A DNA stretch of 64,000 nt, taken from positions 47,566,197 to 47,630,196 of the forward strand of contig NC_054084.1 in the NCBI RefSeq assembly GCF_017562075.2, given 5' to 3'. The position numbers were made by a program, and so were the translations under genes. The notes beneath the pieces are model-generated. The model had not been told where the DNA came from and searched no databases. It worked only from the letters and a program-made list of their open reading frames with translations. The stretch is from Anopheles merus (Eukaryota; Arthropoda; Insecta; Diptera; Culicidae). This document shows, one piece after another, positions 35,149 to 61,335 of the stretch (position 1 is its first letter; every line of letters starts with the position of its first letter).

Positions 35149-35814
35149 CCCAAATAGCCATAATTGCTTAAGCAGCTCATTTTGGCACGCTAAAGATCGC
35201 TGCTCTATTTCGCCTTTTGCAGTAGATAAACAGCATCAAAGTTCTATGTGGGTCTTTCAAACAGCGCCTAAGCAGCTTCCTTATGTCACAATGCCAGGGA
35301 TTATTTTTCTTTGTGTTTTATTTTCAAGCAAGCGTCATCGATGAAATAAACAACAAGATTTTTTTCGTTTAAACACATGTGTATATTTTTAAATCCTTTG
35401 TAGTGATGAATTACATAAAATTTTACACAATTTACTGATAATTCACAATCAATTCACTCAATATTCATTCTTCGATTAACGAATCTAACTTGTCCAGCAG
35501 CAATGAGATTATTGCCGGCGTCCGTCTTTAATCTCTTTGACAAGAGCCACCTTGAACCGATGTCATGCATTAAAAAGCTATAAAGTTCCACCAAGTTCGG
35601 TACGTTTTCTTAACAAGCCTTCAAGTTCCACCATGAACCCTACACATAGTGCTAATCAGCCGCAAAGTGCCAAAGAGTACCATGTGCCTGTTAAAAAGCT
35701 CCATAGTTCCGCAAAGTACCATCTTTCTCTTAATTAGCCACAAAATACGACATCGGAACGTTTTTCCGTTAAACAGCCCTAAATCAGCTATAAAGTACGA
35801 GCTGGCTATTTGGG
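35149..35814 (+). mobile_element. MITE copy 5, reference copy (CCCAAATAGCCA family)
   Basis: Full-length 666 bp. Terminal inverted repeat is CCCAAATAGCCA/TGGCTATTTGGG, possibly extended one base as A...T. The first third is unique. The second half (35560..35814) is six diverged units of about 38-43 bases, each starting TTAAnnAGCC/T-like and containing aAAGTtC. No frame looks like a transposase. Target duplications are not consistent between copies, so the superfamily is left open. Confidence 0.85.
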
Positions 35815-36427
35815 TATAAGCCCACCTAGTCCCTATACCCACTTTGGCAAAAACTGTGAAGAAACCAAAACGCGCTCGCGCCTCTGAGTAATTCCGCGTA
35901 TTTCCAACCGTCTCCCCCTGCTTCTACATGCCCCTCGCCTGAAAGTCGCACAATTTTTCATTCTCTTTGCTAGCAGGGTAAAAAGAAATGGATCATTTAA
36001 ATAATTGATTAAATTTAAATTGTTGCGTTCTCAACAGTGCTCCTGCCGAAATCCGCAAATATAATCTGGCCAAAATGGCCTGCAGGGCAAAAGCTCGCCC
36101 GAAAGGTCAAAAACAGTCGCAAAACGTCAAAAAAGTCGCCAGTGCCTCCAAATCGTTGCAAATTTCCCTCGCTGGCAACGTCGGTTTTGACGACAGTGGC
36201 CGCCAAAAAGCTCGCTTTGACCTGTGGGCAAAGTGACCAGAAATACCGATGTATATGTATATATATATACATATACATCGGTATTTATCTATACATATAC
36301 ATATTTATTTATCTATACATATATATATCTAGAGTTTGAATCTTTAATCTTAATTTTTTTATCATTGAACTTTAAAACTCAACCAAACAATCAAATCAAT
36401 CTAAATAATCCAGCGAAAATCAAAGGA

Positions 36428-36477
36428 CAACACGTACGATAATCCATCGTATCCAATGGAGCACTGCTGCGGCCCTA
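36428..36477. repeat. Fragment related to the TAA MITE end
   Basis: CCATCGTATCCAATGGAGCA then CTGCTGCGGCCCTAA parallels ATCGCATCCGATGGAGCACA then GACACGGGCCTAA at 26588..26620. Only this end was found. Confidence 0.5.
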
Positions 36478-36763
36478 AGCGGTCGCGTGGAACCCCGCGA
36501 AAAAGAACTTGCCACCACTGAGAACAAAAAAAATGAGCATCTTAGTCTTTCTATGGCTTAGAATTCCTAGTACAATTGTCAGATCGACACTTCAGAAAGA
36601 CCTTCATTTGTGTAACCGCTGAACCAAATCTGATCCATATTCTAGATAAAGGATGTATATTATCGTGAGATGGAACTTTCTTTTGCACATTAGCCCCCCC
36701 CCCATCCCGCTTAACACTTCTTTCGCTTTCACTTCTTTTAACTCGAGTTAAGTTTCGAGTTTT

Positions 36764-36834
36764 AACCTACCAAAAACTACCGATAAAATTTTGATGCGCC
36801 CACCCAAAACCCGCAAAATAATCTGGCCACACTG
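36764..36834 (-). repeat. Inverted partner of 30865..30934
   Basis: Reverse complement begins CAGTGTGGCCAGATTATTTT and continues into GCGCATCAAAATTTTATCGG. It faces the 30865 copy across about 6 kb that contains the MITE cluster. Confidence 0.6.
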
Positions 36835-39800
36835 AGCGAGCATATCAGAAGAAGGAACTATGGGACGGAAAATTGGTTAAAATTGCAGGCTGACGATAGA
36901 ACAATAGAAAAAAAAATAATTCCATTACGGCATCGCCAAAGGAATGGGCATGAACGGCGTGTGACAGAATTTAGCACGGTCGAAAAAGTTATTACTTGGA
37001 GGAATCGGAAAATTGCAGCATTTGTGAAAAGTGAAACAGTTAACCGACTCGTATCTGGTTCTATGCTACTCCTGATAATGTGAAGGAATTCACAAGATAC
37101 AGCAGTAAAGTGAGTGCGACGGGGGCTATGTGTGAGTGTGTGTGTGTGTGTGTGGGCCGCAAGGTTACCGCTAAAGGGATCGCGTGCAGGATTTCAGGAT
37201 ATAGCACACGCGCGCCTGATAAAGAAAGGGATCGAAAATGTGCGGCACAATCGTGTGAGAAGGCAGCAGAGCGGGCTAGAATAAGTAAAAGTGAGATACA
37301 ATGGGCAGGATAACGCGACGGAGATGGGTTTTAGATGTCGAAGCCCACGGAACGGCGCGCCCGTATGTGCACGAAAAAGAGATAGGCAATGGTTTCGAGT
37401 ATTGCTGGGTAGCTTGATTACCACAGAAGAGCAGCACGGCAAACGGAGAAAAAAAGCGGTGGCTCGAGAAAACGGTTCTGAAATTACATAAAACAGAATC
37501 GAGCTCAGATCGGTCGTATATCGTAAAAAGGTACATTTTCACGTTGAACAGAGTGGTCCGGGTGTGTGGGGAGTATGCGCGTGAGGGAAGAAAATCTATT
37601 ACACGCGGTTTTGGCACGGACGAGGTGCGTAAGGAGTATATTTTTTATATTACGCTAGTGCAAAGAAATAACCCGTTCAGCATAGCTACGGCAGCAGAGA
37701 GATTGGTTGATTCGGTAAAGCAAGTAGCGGGAATGACTGCTTCAGTTCAGTATACTAAGCTAGGAGATAACATGCCGTTCTGTTCAGTGCCACTGTCAGG
37801 GAACGAAGAAAAGTAATCTCAATAGAACGAAGGTAACCTGAAAAGGGTTTTCCCCATTAGCAGAAGACCGCACCGATCGCATAATAGTAGGCGATGGAGG
37901 CTACCGGGCGTGATGACAATCCTGACGAAAAAAGAAGCATGCGAGCCTGAATCGTTGTGTTAGTTTTAGTGTTGGAAGATGAAGGAATTATTATTTAAGA
38001 AAAAGTGAGGAACATGGTGCAGTACCCTGAAAATTTTGGAAAGGCTAATAATATTCCAACACCATCCACGTTGTTACACACTTCTAATCAAAGGTGAAAA
38101 GTATCTGCCTTCCTGTTTTTGTGAGCGTGTGTGCCTGTGCGTGTGTCCTTGTGTCCATGGAGTGTGTGCTTCGGTGCCTTGAATGCTCTGGGTGGATTGA
38201 ACTGGCAATTAAATCACCATCGGAATGTACGCTATTTTGGTTCGCAACCGACGTAGAAAGAATTGGGCTTGGCTTGAGACTGTATGCTGTACGTGTGAAA
38301 TTGGTTTCGCCAGGCACGGCACAGTGGAAGCGCCTACTGCCGCAAGCATCTTATGCGTATGATTATGTATGGCTGCAGACTGCCATCGGGATTGAAAGAG
38401 CAAGAGTGCTAAACGGGATGTATGGTACAGCCAAAGAGTAACGGAGAAGGAGAAAGTCTGGAAGGGCAGAAGGTAGAAGAAGAGCAAGACTAAAAAGGGA
38501 GATCAAAAGAGCATGTGGATCAGTGTGTTTGCGCCGAAGAAAAAACCTAGATAAAACAGAGAATAGAAGAAAGAGAACGAGAAAATGGGAGAGATGCTTG
38601 CTCTTTACAGTAGGAAAATGTGTATTACGTTACGAACATCCGCGAAGTAGTTTTTATTTCGTGAGATAAACACATACGCACCTTCAGGGGTTTACCACAT
38701 ACCGCTGGCAATGATTTCAAAGGACATTCGTACACACGGTTGAGTTTTAGCGACACGTTGGGTTTTCCTATACTTTCACACCCCAATGAAAACAAAAAAT
38801 CATGTATCACACTGCCTTAAAGTTACAATTGCAAAATAACTTCAATCAGAAGAAAGCTAATTCCCAAGCCTATTCGCTAAGGATGCTGTGTTATACTGAA
38901 ATGATGTACGAATAGAAGGCAGGCTGTCCTGGAGCATCAATATAGGAGCAATACTGTTGACATATGTTGATAAGGAACGGTATTTATACTACGTAGTTCC
39001 TAAGGTTAAAATATTTTGAATAACATATTACGCTTTGAAGCTTACTAATAATATGTATGAAATGGCAGTAGTCGTTTCGGAAGTGGAACATTCAACCATG
39101 ATGTTTAACAAAGATTGAAAAAATAGAACGCTTTCGCTTGTAAGGAGCTATGTGGGACATAGTTTCTCTTTCCTGGTATTCCTTGACCTCGCGAACGTTT
39201 GAACCGTCGTTGGTTCCTAGTTCCTTTTTTTTTTTGCTCAATGTCCTACTATCCATCGGCCCTGATGTGTTGAGTAAACGTAGCAGTAGTTCGAAAAAAT
39301 CACGCGAAGAATTTCAATACATAACGTAACGTAACGTGGTTCTGCCCATTCGTATGTCATGTCGTGCGTGACACCGGTGACGGGAATGAATCTGCTTGCG
39401 GTAATACTGGCAGGCAAAAACATGATGGGTCGTTCAAGGGATTGGTCGGCCCAGGTCCGACTCAGATGGGGACACCTTCGTGCAGATTGAACAACACACG
39501 ATGAACGTTGCGGTATAGAGATATTAGGCAATGGACTGCAATGATTTTTTGCAGCTAAATAGTTTGTATATTGATTTTTACCCCCATTTGTTGGGCCAGT
39601 ATATCAGGCAATCCAAGGTGTTTCTGACATCGTTGGCTAAATGTTGAGAAGTTTGGAAAATTTCAATCCTGTGCCTTTGTGTCGCAATGTAACCTAATCC
39701 GTCCAAATCGTTCCAATTCGAGCTTCTCATTTTGTTGTCGCATTGTAAAGGGTGGCTGCATCGAAACCGGAAACCAAAGAAAATGAAGATTTTTGCGAGA

Positions 39801-40520
39801 CAATATTATGTACGCCAAAATGTGCTGTATTTTCGTGTCTCATGTGCTTTGCTGGTTTGGTACACCGTATTTTAGTGGCAGTGTGTTGCTGGTATTCTTC
39901 TTGTGCCATCATGCATTTTGCTGTTTTTTCGCTGCTGTAGTGGTAGTAAACCGACCCCATAGCCTCTCTCTCACCAAACGAATCTGACGGCTCAAGTGTT
40001 TGACAAACGCTTAATTAGCGAAGATAGCCTCAGAGTGTGTAAATAACAGTTGTAACAAGAATTACAAAAGTAGTAAAACTACAAATTATCTGTTATTCCG
40101 AAGAGTGAACAATGCTTTTAATTAAAAAAAATGTTTTAGGTTCACACCAAACGCAGTACGAAAACACTGAAAACTGTCTGTAATTAGTTTATAAATTTAG
40201 TTGGAATATTCGTCGAACGCGCACTGTCGATCATGCCGGTTTGGGGTGTAAGGGGTCTAAACAAGGGAAAAAAGTACTTCGATTAAACGGATCTAATACG
40301 CCCTGCTGCCAGTGTTATCTACTACCTCTTTCTACAACTATCTTTTATTCAACCAGCAGAATTCGTTGGGCCGCGGAGAGTGATGTGTGTTAGTGAGTGA
40401 AGTGCAGATAACGCGCAAAGAAGCAGCATTGAAGCACAGAATGTGCCGCAGCTAGTGAGCATCGGTAGAAATGTTGTGGAGTGGAATGTAGAGATAAGTG
40501 ATCTGTGCCCCCGTGTAACA

Positions 40521-40607
40521 GAGAGAGAGAGAGAAAGAGAGAAAGAGAGAAAGAGAGAAAGAGAGAAAGAGAGAAAGAGAGAAAGAGAGAAAGAGAGAAA
40601 GAGAGAA

Positions 40608-40654
<47 letters not shown>
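40521..40654. repeat. (GAGAAA)/(GA)n purine microsatellite
   Basis: About 100 bases of GAGAAAGA-type 8-base periodic units, then pure GA for the last ~35 bases. It lies about 300 bases before the open Gly/Ala frame. Confidence 0.9.
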
Positions 40655-40656
<2 letters not shown>

Positions 40657-40945
40657 TAAAGCACACGTGTGCTTTTGTGCGTTAATGATTTGCGGTTCAT
40701 CAGGTTCACCAAAATATACGTGGCAACACAGCAAATAATCTCAACCCAAAACCAACCGGCTTCGTTTTCTCTCAGCCTCCTCTGCATCCTCCTGTTATCA
40801 GTTGCAGGTCGAAAATAAAAGTTTGCGCTGAGTAGCAAACAAATAGTGTTGCCGAGAAGTGTTTCTTGTTGTGTTTGTGTGCGTGTGTGTCAGTCTAGTT
40901 GGTGGCTTGGTGCGTGTGTGAGATTGGTACAGTGTTTGTGTGTAG

Positions 40946-41491
40946 TATAGCTTGCCAGTAGTTGCTATTTCCTGCCTCAAAACGGATCATCCTCGCAAAC
41001 GGGGCAGCCCTCCTTCATCGGTCACCGACGAGTCCTCGTTACCCTTGTCAGCGTCCGCCGGGGGCCGTGGGGGAGGAGGAGGAGGAGCTGGAGGTGGCGG
41101 CGGAAGTGTTGCTGGGGGTGCTGGTAGAAGTGGTGGTGCGGGTGCTAGTCGAAGTGCTGCCGGGGGAGCATCAGCAACAGCGGGCGGTGCAGCAGCTGTA
41201 GAAGGTGGGACCAGAAGCAAGGGAAGAAAAGGGAGTACCGCAGGTAGTGGTAAAGGAGGAGGTGGTGGTGGTGGTGGTGGTAAAGGTGCTGGAGGTGCTG
41301 GTGGTGCTACTGCTGACGGAAGTGTTGGCGTCGGTGACGCAGATCGCAGCAGTGGCGGTGGTAGTTCTGCGGCCAGCCATCGACACCAACCAGGATACCA
41401 TCGCCATCTGCAGCAAGCGTCAACGGCGGCGGGTATAAACCCAACGGCAACGACTACGACGACGGGCTCATCATATGAGAAGACCAATAAC
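40946..41491 (+). other. Open Gly/Ala/Ser-rich frame without ATG, in frame with UPF0047 exon
   Basis: From the in-frame TAG at 40943 there is no stop for 709 bases, and the frame runs directly into the conserved UPF0047 exon. It would encode a basic/Ser segment (TDHPRKRGSPPSSVTDESS) and then long Gly, Ala and Ser runs, a His/Gln patch and a Thr run. No in-frame ATG exists in it. It is either 5' UTR that happens to be open because of GGN repeats, or a real N-terminal extension whose ATG lies in an upstream exon. An acceptor ending GTGTGTAG at 40945 would allow the latter. Confidence 0.45.
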
Positions 41492-55770
<14,279 letters not shown>

Positions 55771-58700
55771 GGACGGCCGCGCTCTGCTCGCGATAGTCGG
55801 TAATCGTGGGTTAGAGCGGCTTTCTGCTGTAAGGTCAACAATTGTTCAACTACAACTACAACATCAACAGCAATTTTAACCAAATCAACAACAGCAACCA
55901 CAACAAGAAATACAACTAACGCGAACAGTAATGCTACTACTACTAATACCATTACTAAACTAAATAATAACGCTACTTACGACACTACTTTTACTACTAC
56001 AACTACTAATACTATCACTACTTCTAAAACTATAACGGTATCAAATTGTAATGGAAACGAATCTGTTTGAAAAGTGCTGAATGAACAAAGCAATTGAGAG
56101 GAGCAAGTGGAAAACGGAACACATTAAACAGCTAGCGAGATATTTAACAAAATAAATAAAACTCTATACAACACACCTTTGCTATCGCTTTTCGACGAAA
56201 CGAATAAGCGAAAGAAACAAATGCAAAACATTCCGCTAATTGATCAACCAAAGTTGAAATTAGCAATTGAAGAAATAAAATGGTGAAAACGCGACAGACA
56301 CAAATAAATGTTTGGCGAGGGAATAAATAACAAACTGCTAAAGCATGGAGTAAGAAAACTAGCAATGAATTCAATTGTTAAAGCATTTTTTAGAAGCGTT
56401 ACAAAGCGAGCAAAGCAAAACAGCAACCTCCTGATGCCGTCACTTTCACAATTGCAAACAAACAATAGAATGAATACAACTGATACAAACTTATCCTTCC
56501 AAGTGACGCGTGGAACATAGATGCTGAGTGCATAATTCTAGTGGAATGCAATTGTTAAAAATAAAAACTTCAACTAATGAGCGGTAGCAGCAACGCGTCG
56601 AGGAAAATAAATAGTAGCATGGTGCGCAATAAATAATCGCAAACGACGATAGGATTGGAACAATATAGTGCAGCAGGGTCAAATTAATAAGTGAAGTAAT
56701 GTAGGGAATAGGTGTACGTGTGAGTGTATATGTGGGTGTTTTCTAAGTTTAAATCAAGTTGGGAAATTCCTTTCGTTGTTTGATGGATAATTTGTTGTCA
56801 CGTTGTAAATTGCTACTCATAAATGACCACACATGTGCCGATAAGTTAACGAAACTGTTACGGGGGGTAGTCTGATCTTTTGCTTTTGATCAACACATAG
56901 GGTTCTTAATCTAGTAGTTTTCACTAGAGTCATGTAAATGCATTCCTTGTGTTTAAAATAGTTTTATTTACAGTGCATTTTCAATTATTGTTATTGTTTG
57001 CAAGTCACAATCTACTTCAAATCGATACAGAAACACCAGCACAGGGGCATTTCATTTGTGCTATCACTCTAGGAATGTTATGTTATCAAAACTATTATTA
57101 TCAAAAATATCGTTTTTTGTAATTGCCTGCTGGACGATAGGGTCACCTTTTTTAAATTCCCCAAGCTTGATATTATTTCACAAAAATCCACAGTCTTCAC
57201 GATCCTATTGTTGTGCAATCTATACTAATGTTGTAATTCAAATGATAGGGATCAACTTTATTATATCGTTATAAAGTTGTTTCTGATTTTACAATATGAC
57301 AAAATCCAATTTGTTACAATGTATTGATTTGAAGTGGAATTATGTTATGACTTTTGATTATTACAAACTGCTGATCTTGCCAGGGAAACGAAACATCATT
57401 GAACGAAACATCATTGAGGAAGAAATAAACCAACGCAGCAATAAATTTTAGAAAAGATGAATTCTAGAGCCATTGATGCCACACCGAATGTGGGACTTAC
57501 CGTGACGAACCTAAACAATCCCTATTGCTAAACGCATTGCGTTACTATTCCGCATGAACTTCCTAACGTGATACGGGATACAACCGCAAAAGTGAATGTT
57601 TACGGGACAGTGTTTATTTTGTGGACTGCGTCAACCGGTTGAAACATCTTAAATTACAAAAATGAAAAAATAAAAAAAATCATTCAAAAATTTACTTACA
57701 TCATTGACTCCACTGACACGCGTATTAAACACGAAAACAAAATTGAACTTAATAAAACATCACATAAAGAGAAAGGCATATTGAATTGGATGCAAATGAG
57801 GTAAAAAAAATTAAAAAAATAATCTTGGTATGAGCTTTAAACACGAAAAAATATAATAAAGTAACATAACTAACGTTAAACGATTAGATAATGGCATGCG
57901 CGTATACATGAAATAGTGAAAATACAAATTTATCTCGAACATTTAGGAGCTACCATAGGGAGAGTTAAAGAAGCTAAAAATGGTTGCTGCTCTGCTGCCG
58001 TACCTATGTACACGCTAACAACAAACATTTGTCGGGCCCTCGTCTAAAATGTACGTAGCACGTAACCGTGTAGCGATGTTGAACTAAATTCGGTTTAATT
58101 CTTCTTTCTGTGTCTGAGTTCCTTGTTGAAAGGTTTAAAATTTGTTAACGTATACTAAAAATTCAATATTATGGAATCGATCGTTTTGAGCAAATACGAC
58201 ACGTGCTTTTTACTTTACTTTCATTTTACTTCACACAGCCGTATGGCATTGTTTCGAAAGGATAATCCTGCAATGCTGTTGGTAAATGGTTGTTTGAGCG
58301 TGTGCATTAGTGAAGACGGCAGCGACTATAACGTGTTCAGGATCCACTTTTTCTCGACAAAGGGGGTTCGAAGAGGTAAAGAGAAAACATTAAATTCCAT
58401 CTACTCCAATAGTGGATCGAAAAATAATAATAATCATAAAAAAGAGACATAGATAAGCGAAACCTAGCAGTAAACCAGAAGCACGAAAGAAAGGAACAAT
58501 CTTTTTGCAAGGCAATTTAGTTGAATTTTCTAGAACAGAGCAATTATTTAGCATGTAAGTTACAAGGGTGGTAACTTTGTAAAGTTATAATATTATCATA
58601 GGATTGAAAAAGAAAAAAAAACCATTCCCCAAGCGGAGATTTAAAGTACAGTAACTATGCACTAATGGTACGCATAGTTGGAAAGGCGAATAGTAATAAA

Positions 58701-58995
58701 CTTTCGGGGCCTGATTTTTGCCGTTTTCCGTTGGACAAAATAAACAAACAGCTAGATGATGAATGGTGCAATAAAGAACCCGTGGCTGGCTGGTTGGTTT
58801 TAATTCAGTGCAATGTTGAACGGCAGCTGAGCGGACAAAACGAGAGTTTCTTCCCCCTCGTTGTTCGGGTTGGCCGTACCGATGTGCCATCAGCTAGGTT
58901 CTCGCTGCTGTTTCTAAAGCAAAAAGGTCGCTGACAACGGCATTCAACATTTTGCTGAACATAAACCATGGTGTGTATGATAGGAAATCGTTAAT

Positions 58996-58997
<2 letters not shown>

Positions 58998-59079
<82 letters not shown>
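58998..59079. repeat. (CA)n microsatellite
   Basis: About 40 CA units. Confidence 0.9.
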
Positions 59080-59083
<4 letters not shown>

Positions 59084-60125
59084 TCAGTTCTGTTGTTTTG
59101 TTTGTAATGGTGGAAAAAATGTCAATTTATTTGAATATTAACTATTATTCCATTTTTTTTTCACCCCCAAAAATGCATATTTATGGATATCCTCGGTAGA
59201 TAAACGTAATAGGCTGCAACAGAAGAGCCAACGAAAGAAGCCTATTTTATATACATATATTATATACATATAGGAATAATGTATTGTGTATCAAACCGCA
59301 AAGCTCGTTGCATCTCAATGGAACCATAGGAGAACAAATGTGTTATATAGATGCAATGTGAAGTTCGCCTCTCACTGTCTCTTGGACGGCAAACCGGAGA
59401 AATCTGTTACGGAAGGAAGCGCGATAGGGCGGTAGAGAACAAACCAAACCAAACCAAACCCAAACCAACAAACAAACAAACAACACATAAAATACCAAAA
59501 GAAATAAATCCGTCGTCAGCAAGAGGAACGTAATATTCGATGAACAAGATGAAGATATTTTGTAGAATTCCCAATTCCCCTTATTGCTCCACATGCATAA
59601 CAACGGAACGGAGTTGCCCTCCCTACTGAACCCCTGCAAAGCGCCGAGCGCTGTGCCGGTAGGCGGACACAGGATATGGTCTTTATACGGCATTGAACTG
59701 TGTCCACAATGGTCCGCAAGATGTTGAGCATGCGGCCATCGAATATTCCAAAAAGAGGTTCTACATCCTTGCTTAATTTGAAAAAAAAAAGGCTTTTGCG
59801 CTGTAGTATTTAAACACCCGTTAAAGCCGTCAAACGATTGGGCAACAAGGTGGAGGGAGGTGAGGGAGGGGGGGGGGGGGAGAAAAGCGATACAATACAG
59901 GAAAAGCAGATTTTCGGCAAGCAAATATTGAGGTAACAAAAAAAAAAAACAAGAAACAAAAAACATGTAAAAAATGCAACCAAAACGAAAAGATATAATC
60001 AAGCAAAATCCATTGTTTTGTATACTAGTTAATATGCGCGCGCAATGCAAATGCAAAATTTCCGCCCTCTCTACCGATTAAGCACAATAGCTCTTAATAT
60101 CCGGCCGTACGCTGTTCACACTCAC

Positions 60126-60327
<202 letters not shown>

Positions 60328-61242
60328 GCCACGGAGACCTATACGCACACAAACACAAACCAACACCCGGCACGCATGTTTTGCGCACTATTTGCGCACG
60401 TGTGTCCCGGTTTGCGCATGGTAGTTGAAGCGACAACAGCACAGTGTAGTGTGTAGTGTATCGCTGCTATCATCATTCTCCACACCACACCAAAGCACAC
60501 CGCTCGTCGAGCCAATCGAATGTCCAAACGCGTCCAAAGGTAGTAAAACAAACGTGTTTTCTTCGGATTTTTGATTTTTCATTTGCTGTAGAGTAGCAGC
60601 AGAAGGTAGCACGGAAGAGGGAGAGGTGAATAGGGTGGAAGCATGTGCTTAGTAGCCAAGTACATAGCATGGAGAAGAGTTAGTAGCGGTCCGAGTGTAA
60701 TGATTGAATGTTATGCTATTAGCACGTGGATTGTTCTTGTTTTGAGGTGAAAACGTTGAAAAAATATATTGCTTCCTCTCATTTAGAAGTCTTACTTTAC
60801 TTGATTCGATTTTTCGAGTATTGCGTTTGATCCCATCTCTCATAGGCCGGTAGCGCGCAGTGGCGCGCATGTACTCTCCATTCCGAAGCCAATCTGCTGT
60901 AGCGTAGCCATTTGTTCTCTTGATCTTTGTGTCCACGTACCGCACCACCGCATGTTCACTATCGTCTCAACCACTCTGTAACCCTCATCGGCTCTCGTTG
61001 CATTTGTGCTGCAGATATGCAGTGCCACTTGTGCACATGTGTCCCGTCCTGTTTCATCAAGAGAGATTTATTCGTATCTGCGGAAACTGTCTAATCTAAT
61101 CGAGCTGAAACGATGTTAGCCTTAAAGTCTTTAGAGAAGGATGAAGAAGAAGAAGAAAAAAACTTTAGCTCGACAGAACGGCAATTAATACTAGATTTCA
61201 CTAATATTGCATTGCAGCACCTAACGCGCAATTACTGCTGAT

Positions 61243-61247
<5 letters not shown>

Positions 61248-61332
<85 letters not shown>
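61248..61332. repeat. (GA)n microsatellite
   Basis: About 41 GA units, followed by TTGGTGGGGGGGG. Confidence 0.9.

Positions 61333-61335
<3 letters not shown>

Larger units (their letters stand above)
35815..40942. other. Intergenic / probable leader region of the UPF0047 gene
   Basis: No recognised protein. 35815..35855 (ATAAGCCCACCT, TATACCCACTT) resembles a segment of the 552-bp fold-back element at about 11895..11930. 36236..36330 is a TA/CA-rich microsatellite region with an inner palindrome around ACATATACATCGGTAT. 36428..36477 resembles the right end of the TAA MITE at 26309. GA-rich and GT-rich + strand sequence from about 36850 to 40940 could hold promoters or non-coding leader exons of the downstream gene. 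Confidence 0.4.

Noticed and set aside
37080..37816. Several plus-strand frames of 66-90 codons
   Set aside because: No recognisable domain and mutually overlapping; more likely the leader or promoter area of the UPF0047 gene.
40349..40838. Ser/Leu-Phe or Arg/Glu-Lys repeat proteins on both strands
   Set aside because: They are six-frame readings of the GAGAAA/GA microsatellite at 40521..40654.
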